From CAG-552 sp964516925 (GTDB taxonomy: Bacteria; Bacillota; Clostridia; Christensenellales; Pumilibacteraceae): a stretch of DNA of 47,546 bases. The stretch lies in the NCBI GenBank assembly GCA_964516925.1, contig CAZEXL010000009.1, forward strand, positions 1-47,546, read 5' to 3'. The position numbers were made by a program, and so were the translations under genes. Within the stretch, counting starts at the first letter, position 1. Each line of letters starts with the position of its first letter. The notes below the pieces were generated by a model, which saw only the letters and a list, made by a program, of their open reading frames with translations, ran no database searches and was not told the origin of the DNA. Positions 23,414-32,674 of this stretch are shown here, piece after piece.

Positions 23414-26400
23414 TTATTTTATGTTTTCCCACCACTTAGCATACTTGGCAGGCGAATAATCGATTAGTCTTATCGATGCGTTGGACGGAGTTACGTACGC
23501 GCAGTTCGCCGCGCCGCCGTCCTCGGCAGTACGATTGTTGTACTCGTCGAACGAACCGTACACACCGTAGTTATCCACCGTAGAGCCGTCCGCTTGGTCC
23601 CTGAAGTATGATATAGGCTTCCAAGTAGTCGAACACAAAAGCACGAAAATCGCGCATCTGTTTCCTTTAGCATACAACGTGGACAACGCCGAAACGACTT
23701 CGTCCTTGCTGAACACGGCAAATTCTTCACCGATTACTTCCGCTTTTTCGACAGGCTTTTTGAAGTTTGCAAGCAGCGACCCGATTTTGCCGGCAGGATT
23801 AATACCCGCATTATTCAGCTTTTGGCTTTCTTCTTTGCCAAGTTGCTTTGCCGCAGGAGCGGGAACGGCTTTTTTAAGCGACGGTACCCAATCTATATCC
23901 TTGTCGGTAGGCGTAAGCCATTCGATTTTGTGAAGCACCAAGTACACCGGATCGAAGGTTGCGTCCTCGCGTTCGAGCTGCTTTTTGCGCTTGATGTAAA
24001 GATTTTCCAATTTAAGAATTTTACGAGCTATTTCCGTCTTGTCGCTTATGAATTCCACCTTTTGTTCGATCTTCGCCTTTACGCTTCCGTACGGCGAGAT
24101 AAACTTCTTTTGATCGGCAAGCGTGCTTCCGTAAACTATCGACGCGTTCTTTTTGGCAACGGCGGCGTTAACGACGTTACGCTCGATATAATATAGCTTG
24201 TTTTCGCCTGCAAACGCAACGTAGTTTGCCGCGTTTTCCTTTTGCGAATACGAAAGCGATATTTTAAGCGTTGTTGCACTAGAAGCGCCTATCGGCAAAT
24301 AGTAAGCCGTTTCGCGCTCTTTTCGCATTTCCATTTCCTCGTACTTTGTCGCAACTTCTTCTTCGCTGAGTCCTTCTACGTCGTCGTCGAACAAATACGT
24401 GCCGTCCTCGCATGCGTCTATTTGAGTTATCGGGAAAGCCGCCGTGCTACCGGCAACCGTTTGCATAAACTTACTCGAAGCGCACGAAGCGTATTTTTTG
24501 CGAATCGCCTCGGTAATTTCGAGGTGCTCGGCTTGCCCGGACTCACCGCCGAACGCAACTCGTGCGAACGTGCTAGAAAGTCCCGCGTCGTTGGTGTAAA
24601 GAATAGAACCCTTTTTCATACCAAGTTCAAGCGCTATACTTTCGTCTTTACGTTCCTTTTTAACCGACGAATAAAGTTCGTCGATGTTGCTTTTGGAGTC
24701 GTCCTTCATGGTAAGCATGATACGCGTGTTGATTTGCGGAAGGCTGTCGTCTATCGCACTCACTCGTCGCTGACCGGAAAGGAATACCTCTATGCCGTAC
24801 GCTCTCGCTCTTTGGAATATGCCGCCCAACTTTTTTGCAATGGCGTCAACCAGCATACGCATTGCGGCGTCGTCCGACTTAACGTCCTTACTAAGCATAG
24901 CGTTGGCTTCGTCGATAATAAAAATTGCCACCGGTATTTTGGGAAGTTTGCCGCTTCTTACCGCTTCGCTTTTGTTGTACACCGTTATGTTGCTTGCACT
25001 CGGCTTAAGCTTGCTCATCATCTTCGAGCGATTGCTTATTTCCACTTCTATTCTGTTAAGAAGGTCTACCGCCATTTCCTTTTTGCTCTTAAGCGACAAG
25101 TACCTTACGTGCGGAATAAACATATTGGTGCCGTTTGACTGAACGTAGTTTGAAAATTCGGGCGAGTTTTTGCTGTCCTTAAAGTCGGCAAGATAGAACT
25201 GCACTTCGTCGGGCGAATAGAAGTACGCCGTGCTTAAAATAAAGGTGTGAAGCAGCGTCGATTTACCCGAATCGGACGCGCCGAGCAAAAGTCCGAAACC
25301 TTGCGTAGACGACGTCTTTATCGACATATCGAACTGCTTGCCGCCCGACTTTCCGATAGGAATAACCAATTTTTCGTAGAACGGCGGAACGTTTTTGCGA
25401 GTTTGCTCCGCTTTTTTAAGGAAGTCCTTAAGGTCGATTACGTCCGACGAAGCGTCGTTGCTTTTAAGCTTTCGCCAGAATTCGGACGCCGAGAAGTCGC
25501 TACTAGTTACGTTAAGCGAGGCGAGCTTGTCGTTTATCGTTGCGTTTTTGCCGTCTATATTAATTACCAAGGTGTCTTCCGTACCTTTGTAACGTTTCTT
25601 GTTTTCGTACGCGTCGGGATTGCTGTCCTGACAAAGCACTACTACGATACCCTTTTGCGGACCTTTTGCCATAAGCGTGTCTTCAAAATCCGCCATCGTT
25701 TCCGCCATATCTCTGTCCGCGCCGTCAAAGCCTACGGGATAGTTGTTTACTATGCACAAAATAAGCGGTTGCGGATTGTCGGGTGCCTTTTCGTTGAAGC
25801 TCATCCAATCCTGTACGTCGTCGGAAGCGCGATATATACCGCTTCGTTCGCGATACTTATCCATAAGGCTTTCCACCACTATCTGGAAGCCGCGTTTGCC
25901 CGATGCGATTTCACTGCCGAAAATACTGTTTTTGCCAAGCTCGCGCTGAACTTTTGCGCTTAAAGCAAAAAGTATCTGCTCGGACGTTTTTTCCATACCG
26001 CAAAGAAGCACGTTGGAAGCAGGCTGTTGCGAAACGACCGAAAAGAAAAGTTTGGTAAACAAATCGTAACATTCGTCCGTTTCGAAGAATTTTTTGGGCG
26101 CGTTTATTATTATCGAGTCGTTATTGCGCATATCGAAATATACGCCGTTGCCGCCGAACAGCTTTGCAGAATCCGAGCAAAGCGAAGCGGCGTAGTTTAC
26201 GATTTCCTGCGGAACGCTTTCTTGCAAAACGCCCGTCAAAAAGCGATGCGCCGTTACGTCGTTTTGGATTGAGCCGTCCAAACACGTGCTCGTTGCGTTT
26301 GCCGACAATTCGTCAAGCTCGTCTTTAAGCGCAAGAATATCTTTGCGGCACTTTAGTCCTACGTAGTCTTTTTGTAACGCTTCAAGCTTATTTGCGCAAT

Positions 26401-26917
26401 CGTCCACTATTCTTTTCTGCTCGTCGATATCCGCTTTGCGTTGACGTTCGGGCGAGCCGCTTTCTTCGATAAGCTTTACGGCGTTTTTGGTTACGTTCCT
26501 AAAGTCCACCAGAGCTTGGCAAAATGCTTTTTGCGGCTTTATGTCACCGTCCACCGAACGGCTTGCCGCAACGCCTGCCATTGCCTCCTGACATTCGTTT
26601 ACCAGCATGCCCACGAAGTCCTCGACGTTGCCCTTGGGAATTTGACGAGGCTTAAGCGTACGAATGTAACCGTCCATGGTAAACGTAAGACCTTTTGTCT
26701 TTCGCTGAACGGACGCCCAGCTTTCGTAAACGTCCTCCAGGTCGGCAAGCGACAATCTGTACGTTTCGGCAAGTTCGGCTGTGTAGTCGGCGGTTTGAAG
26801 ACGCCTTATTTCCTTTTTTGCCGCTGCCGCTTTGCCTACCAGCTCGTCTACGAGCTTCGGCAGTTCGCTGTTATGCTCTTGCATAACCTTTTGTATTTTT
26901 TTAATCAATTCTTTCAT
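23414..26917 (-). CDS. FtsK/HerA-type ATPase, EssC-like but apparently soluble
   Basis: A 1167-residue motor ATPase. N-terminal coiled-coil region (~1-210); a probable degenerate ATPase module (~250-470) with NVLLCGMEKTSEQ at the P-loop position and PLILCIVNNYP at the Walker B position; then an intact FtsK-like module with Walker A GASDSGKST (546-554), Walker B AIFIIDEAN (664-672) and an LSGQRR sensor-like stretch (713-718). A C-terminal domain follows (~870-1167). Type VII ATPases (EssC/EccC) have serial ATPase modules of this kind, but also two membrane helices and often FHA domains; I see neither here. WXG100 genes follow immediately. Confidence 0.82.
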   Translation of the reverse strand: MKELIKKIQKVMQEHNSELPKLVDELVGKAAAAKKEIRRLQTADYTAELAETYRLSLADLEDVYESWASVQRKTKGLTFTMDGYIRTLKPRQIPKGNVEDFVGMLVNECQEAMAGVAASRSVDGDIKPQKAFCQALVDFRNVTKNAVKLIEESGSPERQRKADIDEQKRIVDDCANKLEALQKDYVGLKCRKDILALKDELDELSANATSTCLDGSIQNDVTAHRFLTGVLQESVPQEIVNYAASLCSDSAKLFGGNGVYFDMRNNDSIIINAPKKFFETDECYDLFTKLFFSVVSQQPASNVLLCGMEKTSEQILFALSAKVQRELGKNSIFGSEIASGKRGFQIVVESLMDKYRERSGIYRASDDVQDWMSFNEKAPDNPQPLILCIVNNYPVGFDGADRDMAETMADFEDTLMAKGPQKGIVVVLCQDSNPDAYENKKRYKGTEDTLVINIDGKNATINDKLASLNVTSSDFSASEFWRKLKSNDASSDVIDLKDFLKKAEQTRKNVPPFYEKLVIPIGKSGGKQFDMSIKTSSTQGFGLLLGASDSGKSTLLHTFILSTAYFYSPDEVQFYLADFKDSKNSPEFSNYVQSNGTNMFIPHVRYLSLKSKKEMAVDLLNRIEVEISNRSKMMSKLKPSASNITVYNKSEAVRSGKLPKIPVAIFIIDEANAMLSKDVKSDDAAMRMLVDAIAKKLGGIFQRARAYGIEVFLSGQRRVSAIDDSLPQINTRIMLTMKDDSKSNIDELYSSVKKERKDESIALELGMKKGSILYTNDAGLSSTFARVAFGGESGQAEHLEITEAIRKKYASCASSKFMQTVAGSTAAFPITQIDACEDGTYLFDDDVEGLSEEEVATKYEEMEMRKERETAYYLPIGASSATTLKISLSYSQKENAANYVAFAGENKLYYIERNVVNAAVAKKNASIVYGSTLADQKKFISPYGSVKAKIEQKVEFISDKTEIARKILKLENLYIKRKKQLEREDATFDPVYLVLHKIEWLTPTDKDIDWVPSLKKAVPAPAAKQLGKEESQKLNNAGINPAGKIGSLLANFKKPVEKAEVIGEEFAVFSKDEVVSALSTLYAKGNRCAIFVLLCSTTWKPISYFRDQADGSTVDNYGVYGSFDEYNNRTAEDGGAANCAYVTPSNASIRLIDYSPAKYAKWWENIK

Positions 26918-26927
26918 AACGACGTTC

Positions 26928-28865
26928 CTAATATTTGTAATTTATAGTTATCATCGGGCGAATACCGCAATGGTCGACCACGCGTTTAAGGTTGTCGAAC
27001 CCCTCATGATAAAAGCCTTTTTGCCCCTTATTCGTAATTAACCAACAAGTTCCGTTCTTGCCGCTTGGAAGAACGACTTGCACGCAATAAGTCATGCCGC
27101 CGGAATACGTTCGGGTAAATACGTCGCGCGTAAGATACACTGCGTTTCCGCGATTAAACAGCCCTTTTTTTGTAACGATTTCTTTGCGATTTATTCCTTT
27201 GACGCACTTAGCTTTTGCGTGCTTTTTTAGAATTTTAGACCACGATAATTCTTGCATGCTCGGGATATACACTTTTTCGGTAGTAATTTTTTGACTTTCG
27301 AAATTAATCCCGTCGGGAGTAGGAGTATAGTAGCTTTCGTTTGTTTCCGTAACGATAAAATCTTTTTCGGCGTCGGAAAACGCTTCGCTGTAGAATACAT
27401 CGTTAAGCCACGTACGCACCGCGCTGTTTCGCCAATTAAACGACTCATGCTTGTCGGAATCGGTGCGTCGTCCGTCTGCAAGGAACGCAAGCAAATCGTA
27501 GTTTACCACCTTGCCGCATTCCAAAACGTATTTGCTTACCAAAACGGCTTGTTCGCCCTTGCCTACGACTATCCACTCGATAGGCATTTTTTCGTTCGAT
27601 CCGTGCGGAGCGTACGATCCGAACGTTATCGTTTGACCGTTTTTGATGTTTTTAAGCTTCTTTCTTATTAAGTCGGTGTCGATTGCTTTTTGAGCAAGTC
27701 TTTCTTTCTCTTTTGCGGCTTCCAGCCTTCTTTTTTCCGCCGCCTTTTGCGCGGCAAGTTTTTTAGCCTGAGCTTTCTTTTCGTTTTCGACTTTTATGAT
27801 TTCGTCCGCCTTGGTCTTAGCATCGTTAAACTGCGACAAACAAGCAACGTACGGCAAAAGTTTTTTGTCCGCGTTTTTATCGAACTCGATTACCTTTTTT
27901 GCCCAGCTTTCGTTTTTAACGTCGGTTTTTATAAGCTTAAGCATATCAGCGTTAACGAGGGCGGCGGCTTTTACAAGCTCCGCTTCGGCGCACATCTTGT
28001 CGTAAAGCGCCAAATTTTTTACCGCACGTTTCTTTTCGTCGGACAATTTCAACACGACGTTTTTGAACTTATATACGTCGTTTACCCAGCTTTCGTCCCT
28101 TGCCGCCTTATACAAAGCGTCTATGCTCGACTCGATTGCGTCAAGTTCCTCTTGCTCTTTTTCGGCTTCGGCAAACAGAATATCGCGTGCTCGTTTTAAC
28201 GCTTTGTTAAAGCCGTCGATACACGGCAAGTACTGCTTAATCGTATTGTCTATCGTTTTGTCGTAAGCGATTATTTCGTTTGCCCATCTCGTGCTTGTCG
28301 CCTTGCTTTTTGCAAAACGTTCGGCTTGCTCGTTTTCGCCAAGCGCGTCGCGCACAAGCTTCGTTTCATTAAGTAAATTCGAAATTAATCCGTTTTCTTT
28401 GGGGCGAAATTGTTTTTTTGGATCGTAATTTTTTACAACGTCGTAAAGTCTTTCGACGTCTGCGATCCAACTCTCGTTTCGCTTCGCCATAGAAAGCGAG
28501 ATTATTTCGCCGTCTATTTCGTCCGCTTCGGCTTGCTCCTTTGCTTTTTGAGCAGCTTCCGCTTCGATGCGCGCGTTTCTTTTTAATAATTCTATTTTGT
28601 CAAGTTCATTCCTTGCGTCTTTTTTAAGCTGAGAATAAAGCGGCAAATTAATAAGCAAATTGACTACTTCTACGTTTTGCTCGTTAAGCGTTTGCTGAAA
28701 AGCAATTACCGCGTTTGCCCAATCCTCGCCGCCTTGCGCATGCGAAAACTCTTCGATTCGCTTGTCGATATTTTGGGCGCGTTCTTTACGCAACGCTTCT
28801 TCGTTGCGCGCGCGATACTTATCCGTTATGTCGGTATTGTTGTTTGAAAATAAACTTTTTGCCAT
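26928..28865 (-). CDS. DUF6273 protein C with Trp-anchored helical modules
   Basis: A 645-residue protein, third of three tandem paralogues. It opens MAKSLFSNNN. Residues ~20-400 form about five helical modules, each keyed by W-[AVI]-x-x-[VI] (Trp49, 133, 194, 260, 321), with the last part strongly Lys/Glu/Ala coiled-coil. A DUF6273 domain fills ~411-645 (ITFGSYAPHGSNEKMPIEWIV; VRTWLNDVFYSEAFSDAEK; GIRPMITINYKY). No signal peptide or membrane segment. GGAG precedes the ATG; the ATPase gene follows after 10 nt. Substrate, effector or structural roles are all possible. Confidence 0.8.
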   Translation of the reverse strand: MAKSLFSNNNTDITDKYRARNEEALRKERAQNIDKRIEEFSHAQGGEDWANAVIAFQQTLNEQNVEVVNLLINLPLYSQLKKDARNELDKIELLKRNARIEAEAAQKAKEQAEADEIDGEIISLSMAKRNESWIADVERLYDVVKNYDPKKQFRPKENGLISNLLNETKLVRDALGENEQAERFAKSKATSTRWANEIIAYDKTIDNTIKQYLPCIDGFNKALKRARDILFAEAEKEQEELDAIESSIDALYKAARDESWVNDVYKFKNVVLKLSDEKKRAVKNLALYDKMCAEAELVKAAALVNADMLKLIKTDVKNESWAKKVIEFDKNADKKLLPYVACLSQFNDAKTKADEIIKVENEKKAQAKKLAAQKAAEKRRLEAAKEKERLAQKAIDTDLIRKKLKNIKNGQTITFGSYAPHGSNEKMPIEWIVVGKGEQAVLVSKYVLECGKVVNYDLLAFLADGRRTDSDKHESFNWRNSAVRTWLNDVFYSEAFSDAEKDFIVTETNESYYTPTPDGINFESQKITTEKVYIPSMQELSWSKILKKHAKAKCVKGINRKEIVTKKGLFNRGNAVYLTRDVFTRTYSGGMTYCVQVVLPSGKNGTCWLITNKGQKGFYHEGFDNLKRVVDHCGIRPMITINYKY

Positions 28866-28891
28866 TTCCCTTCTCCTGCTTTTTTCGTTCT

Positions 28892-30868
28892 TTACAAATA
28901 GCTAAAATCCAGTTCTATCATGGGGCGAATCTGACTTTGTCCCGTATCGCCTTCTAAGAGCCCGAAACTTACTTCGTTCGGCGCGGGCGGATTGCCCGCA
29001 TAAAGAAACCTGACGTCGTTTACGTATCCGAAATTAAAGACGTCCCTAAGCATCCACGCCCATTCGCTTTTGCACACGTCCCAATGCTCTTTTTTGTACT
29101 TTTCGTCCGCATAAAGGGCGCAAGTTTTTTCGTACAAATCCAACGTTCTTTCTTTATAGTGCATAATGCGCCATTCGGTTTTTAAGTCGTAAATTCCGAA
29201 CTCGGACTCGTAGGACGACGAAAAATATTCGTATTGACGTCCCGTTAATTCGCCTTTGCGGCTTTTAGAAAGCGAGCACTGTCCCTCCTCTTCCTTTTGA
29301 AGCCCCATAAACAACGGGAAACTGCACGCAAGCAAACACGGCGTTTTTGCCGTCGCTTTTTTACTCGGCTTTTTTTCAAAAAACCACTTGGTTCGTTTGT
29401 CCGTCCAGTCGCTTATGCCCGGCAACCATACCCGTTCGCTCGTCCTTTCGGTTTTGCTTATTTGCTTTTGAAGCTTTTTGGGTAGCGACTCGGCTTTGCC
29501 TACTTCAACGCTGCCATAGTACGAAATATGTTCGCCTTTAACCAAAAGTTTGCGCTCAAAATCCGAAAACATCTCGTTGCAAAACTCGTCGTTAAGCCAT
29601 TTGCGAATCGGGCTTTCGCTCCATCGTACTTCTTTTATGTTTTCTCCGTTTGCTATCTTTTTCCCTTTAGAGTAATCCAAATACGACCACCTTGCTACGG
29701 GCGTTTTACTTATAAGCAAACATCTTTCTTTTTTTCTATCAACGTCAAGAACGATCCATCGCAAAGGTTCTTTGCAGCAATATAATTTTTCGCACGCTTC
29801 TTTATATTGCGGATATTTAGTTCTTAAATCGTATTCGCCGAATTCTATTATGTCGCCCGGCAAAAGAGACTGCTTGTTCTTTTCTTTAAGCTTTTTGCTT
29901 AGTGCCTCTAGCTTTTCTTTTTTGGCGGCTTCGTTTCTTGCTTGCAAACGCTTTTGAGCTTCTTTTTCTTCCCTTACTTCTCTTTCTTTTCTTTCCGCTT
30001 CGGCTTTTGCCTGTTCGGCGGCGCGACGCTCTTGCTCCGCCTTTTTTTCTGCTTCTCGCCTTTGCGCTTCTCTTTCTTTTCTTTCCGCTTCGGCTTTCGC
30101 CTGTTCGGCGGCGCGACGCTCTTGCTCGTCCTTTATTTCTCGTTTCTTCGCTTCAAGCGCTTGTTTTAGGTGTTCCAGCCAAAGGTCGGACGCTTTATTA
30201 AACGCGTCGTCAAACCCGATAACGTACTTAGCAAGCGTACCTTTTTGCTGCACGCTAAGCTTCGAAAAGGACTCGTTGGCTTCCTTTGCCCACCTTATGT
30301 CTTGCTCGGTTTGGCTAACAAAATTTACCGCTTTATCAAAGCATTGCTTTACTTCGCTAAGCTCTTCGGCTTCGGCAAAAAGTTTTTTTGCCTTAAACCG
30401 CTTTTCGATCGTAAGCTCGGCGTAATCGTCTTCGGACAGCTTTTTTACGCGAGTTTGCAACCGTAATACTTCGTCGATCCATTCTTCGCTCTTTGCGCTT
30501 GCGCTAAGCGATTCGATAGCCTTTCCGATAAAAAGCAGTTCTTTCCCCTTTGCGGTTTTGGCTATTGCCGCTTCTTTTTCCGCTTCGATAGCAAGCTTAC
30601 TACGAACCGCTTCGATTTCCTTTTTTAGCTTGCCTAAAAGCGTGCCGTTTTTAAGCAACGCAACGACTTCCTTGCCGGTTGCTTCCACGACGTCCACGAG
30701 CTCTTCCGCTTCTACCGCCCAAGCAACGCCACGTTCGCTTTCGCCTAGAATTTCCTCGATAAGCTCGTCAAGGGCGTGCGCTCGTTCTTCGTTAAGAACG
30801 TTTTCGTTATATTTGCCGTATTTTTCGGATACGTCTACGTGTTTTTTGTCAAATAAACTTTTTGGCAT
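28892..30868 (-). CDS. DUF6273 protein B with long charged coiled coil
   Basis: A 658-residue paralogue opening MPKSLFDKKHVDVSEKYGKYNEN, with the first-module Trp at residue 50. Helical modules are followed by a charged linker (~240-330) that includes two 30-residue repeats (EQERRAAEQAKAEAERKERE twice), visible in DNA as 60-nt repeats 90 nt apart. The DUF6273 domain (~345-658) is longer than in its paralogues, with an insert rich in aromatic and charged residues (~510-600) and the ending SQIRPMIELDFSYL. AAGGAG before the ATG; gaps of 28 and 26 nt to its neighbours. Function unknown. Confidence 0.8.
   Translation of the reverse strand: MPKSLFDKKHVDVSEKYGKYNENVLNEERAHALDELIEEILGESERGVAWAVEAEELVDVVEATGKEVVALLKNGTLLGKLKKEIEAVRSKLAIEAEKEAAIAKTAKGKELLFIGKAIESLSASAKSEEWIDEVLRLQTRVKKLSEDDYAELTIEKRFKAKKLFAEAEELSEVKQCFDKAVNFVSQTEQDIRWAKEANESFSKLSVQQKGTLAKYVIGFDDAFNKASDLWLEHLKQALEAKKREIKDEQERRAAEQAKAEAERKEREAQRREAEKKAEQERRAAEQAKAEAERKEREVREEKEAQKRLQARNEAAKKEKLEALSKKLKEKNKQSLLPGDIIEFGEYDLRTKYPQYKEACEKLYCCKEPLRWIVLDVDRKKERCLLISKTPVARWSYLDYSKGKKIANGENIKEVRWSESPIRKWLNDEFCNEMFSDFERKLLVKGEHISYYGSVEVGKAESLPKKLQKQISKTERTSERVWLPGISDWTDKRTKWFFEKKPSKKATAKTPCLLACSFPLFMGLQKEEEGQCSLSKSRKGELTGRQYEYFSSSYESEFGIYDLKTEWRIMHYKERTLDLYEKTCALYADEKYKKEHWDVCKSEWAWMLRDVFNFGYVNDVRFLYAGNPPAPNEVSFGLLEGDTGQSQIRPMIELDFSYL
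29978..30127 (-). repeat. Internal 60-nt repeats (90-nt period) in the protein B linker
   Basis: 29978-30037 and 30068-30127 are identical except for one base by eye, and the offset of 90 nt keeps the reading frame. They encode the repeated Glu/Arg/Ala coiled-coil segment, implying recent duplication or ongoing length change. Confidence 0.85.
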
Positions 30869-30896
30869 TGCGACTCCTTGCTTGCTGATTTTTGAG

Positions 30897-32513
30897 CTAA
30901 ACGCTTAGCTTAAGCGTTATCATGGGGCGAATTCCCACCGATTCGACTTCTTTAAGCTTTGCTTGCTTATAGTCTTCCTTAACGCCCGTTTGGAAAAAAG
31001 CGTATACCTGTAGCGGCTCGACTACCGCTTTTTTACCGTTGCAATCCATCGTTTTGAGTATAAACGCGTATCTGTCGCCCTTTTTAATTTCAACGTCGCG
31101 CATAAGATACGAGCTTAGTCGCTGTTGGTCGACGTCGAACGCGCGCGCTCTTTTTAGCGCAGTAGTAGGGAAAGCTACGTTGTTTTTTGCAAAAAACCAC
31201 TTGGTGCGCTTATCGTCAAAATCTTGCGCGCCCGGCAAATATACGACGTCTTTGGTCACGGCGGAATTTTGTCCCGAGAGCCTACTCGTTATTTTTTTAT
31301 ACTCGTCAAAAAGGCTTGTGTGCTCGGTTTCGCAAAGAAACTGCTTTTCGGCAAGCGAAAACGCGTTTTTTACGAATTCGGAATTAAGCCAGTTGCGCAC
31401 GAAAGAATGTTCGTAACGAAACGCATCGAACACGTTTATTTGCGGCTTAAAAAATATTTGATTAAAATCTACGAACGGACAAGTATCGATTATGTCTTTG
31501 GTTATAAAAACAAATCGAGTTTCGGTGCGCGTTTTTTCGCACGATAGCGTTATCCACTCGATAGGCCTAGCGTCCGACGATCCTTTTGGCGCATACTTGC
31601 CAAAGGTAAACGACGCGCCCTCCTTTAAGCGTTTAAGCCTGTCGCTTATTGCGTCTTTGGTTTGCGTATACTCAAGTATCGATTGCTCTTGCTGCTTGCG
31701 GGTACGCTCCCACTCTTCGGCGGCGCGCTTATCGGCAATCTTTTTTTGCCTTTCTTCCTCGGCGCGTCTAGCCTCTTTTTCTTCCTTTTCCTTGCGCTTT
31801 GCTTCGGCGGCGCGTTCTTTTGCAAGTTTGCTTGCTTGGGCTTTGTTTTCCTTTACCTGCTTTACCGCTTTGCTAAGCTCGTCCGAACTCGACATGTATT
31901 TTTTTAGTTCGGGCGAAAGCTTTGCGGCAAATTCCAACAATTCGTCGTCGAACATCGACTTATAGGCGTTAACTTTACGAATTAGCTCCTTTGCTTCCGA
32001 ATCCTTGTTAAGCGCCTTTATTACTAGGTCGACGTCGGAAACCAATTCGTTAAATACGTCCAGCTTTTTGCAACGTTTGCGGGCGCCCTCGCTAAGCTCG
32101 TCTACGAATTCCTTAAGACCGTTTACGTCCGAAATCCATTGATAGCTTCTTTGGTCGTTTTTCAGCTTAGTTATTTGCTTGTCGATAAAATCGGCGTCCT
32201 CTTTTTCGCGCTTTTCTTTTGCCGACGCCCTTTCGGAAGCGAGTTTGGTTAAAATCTTGTTCGCTTCTTCGTCGAGGGCGTTCAGTTGCTCGCCGTCCTC
32301 TACGAGCTTAAACGCTTCGGCTTCCGCCTTGACTTCTTTACTAAAAGCAACGACTTCGTTAGCCCAATCTTCGTTGCGTACGGACTTTTTAAGTTCGCTT
32401 AGCCTTTTTGAATAAACGGCGGCTTTTTCTTTATTTTCGGTTAATTCGCTAAGCTCTTCGTACCTTGATTCGATGTCGATGTTTTTATCTTTTCCGAATA
32501 AACTTTTTGGCAT
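30897..32513 (-). CDS. DUF6273 protein A, first gene of the operon
   Basis: A 538-residue paralogue opening MPKSLFGKDKNIDIESRYEELSE, with module Trp residues at 50 and 126, a Lys/Glu/Arg coiled coil (~215-285) and a DUF6273 domain (~295-538; FTFGKYAPKGSSDARPIEWITL, VRNWLNSEFVKNAFSLAEK, GIRPMITLKLSV). The start at 32513 has AAGGAG 6 nt upstream; the frame extends to 32621 but that stretch contains the promoter. It is the first gene after the operon promoter at 32577-32605, so expression of the whole system starts here. No export signal is visible. Confidence 0.8.
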   Translation of the reverse strand: MPKSLFGKDKNIDIESRYEELSELTENKEKAAVYSKRLSELKKSVRNEDWANEVVAFSKEVKAEAEAFKLVEDGEQLNALDEEANKILTKLASERASAKEKREKEDADFIDKQITKLKNDQRSYQWISDVNGLKEFVDELSEGARKRCKKLDVFNELVSDVDLVIKALNKDSEAKELIRKVNAYKSMFDDELLEFAAKLSPELKKYMSSSDELSKAVKQVKENKAQASKLAKERAAEAKRKEKEEKEARRAEEERQKKIADKRAAEEWERTRKQQEQSILEYTQTKDAISDRLKRLKEGASFTFGKYAPKGSSDARPIEWITLSCEKTRTETRFVFITKDIIDTCPFVDFNQIFFKPQINVFDAFRYEHSFVRNWLNSEFVKNAFSLAEKQFLCETEHTSLFDEYKKITSRLSGQNSAVTKDVVYLPGAQDFDDKRTKWFFAKNNVAFPTTALKRARAFDVDQQRLSSYLMRDVEIKKGDRYAFILKTMDCNGKKAVVEPLQVYAFFQTGVKEDYKQAKLKEVESVGIRPMITLKLSV

Positions 32514-32576
32514 TTGCTTGCTCCTTAACCTTATTTTTTGTACGCCGAAAAACACGCCTACAACGCGCACACAATC

Positions 32577-32605
32577 ATTATATAATATTTTCTTAAAAAT
32601 TGCAA
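32577..32605 (-). promoter_or_regulatory. Promoter of the DUF6273-FtsK-WXG100 operon
   Basis: Minus strand TTGCAA (32605-32600), 17-nt spacer, TATAAT (32582-32577). It gives a leader of about 55 nt before the first gene. The palindrome TTCACGTGAA lies 16 nt upstream of the -35. Confidence 0.75.
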
Positions 32606-32621
32606 CGGTTTGCATCGGCAA

Positions 32622-32631
32622 TTCACGTGAA
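32622..32631. promoter_or_regulatory. TTCACGTGAA palindrome upstream of the operon
   Basis: A perfect 10-bp palindrome. The same 10-mer is found at the promoter of the ankyrin-like gene (42992-43001). A shared regulator is inferred. Confidence 0.5.
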
Positions 32632-32650
32632 AATACTCGTTTGGCGCAAC

Positions 32651-32674
32651 AAAAAAACGGCGTTTTGCCGTTTT
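32651..32674 (-). terminator. Terminator of the 32673-38415 operon
   Basis: AAAACGGC (32654-32661) pairs with GCCGTTTT (32667-32674), loop of 5. On the minus strand the stem is followed by a T-run. It overlaps the stop codon of the 32673 gene. Confidence 0.75.

Noticed and set aside
24242..25138. 298-codon plus-strand frame inside the FtsK-type ATPase gene
   Set aside because: Antisense to a gene with intact Walker motifs; Arg/Phe/Val-rich composition is typical of a shadow frame.
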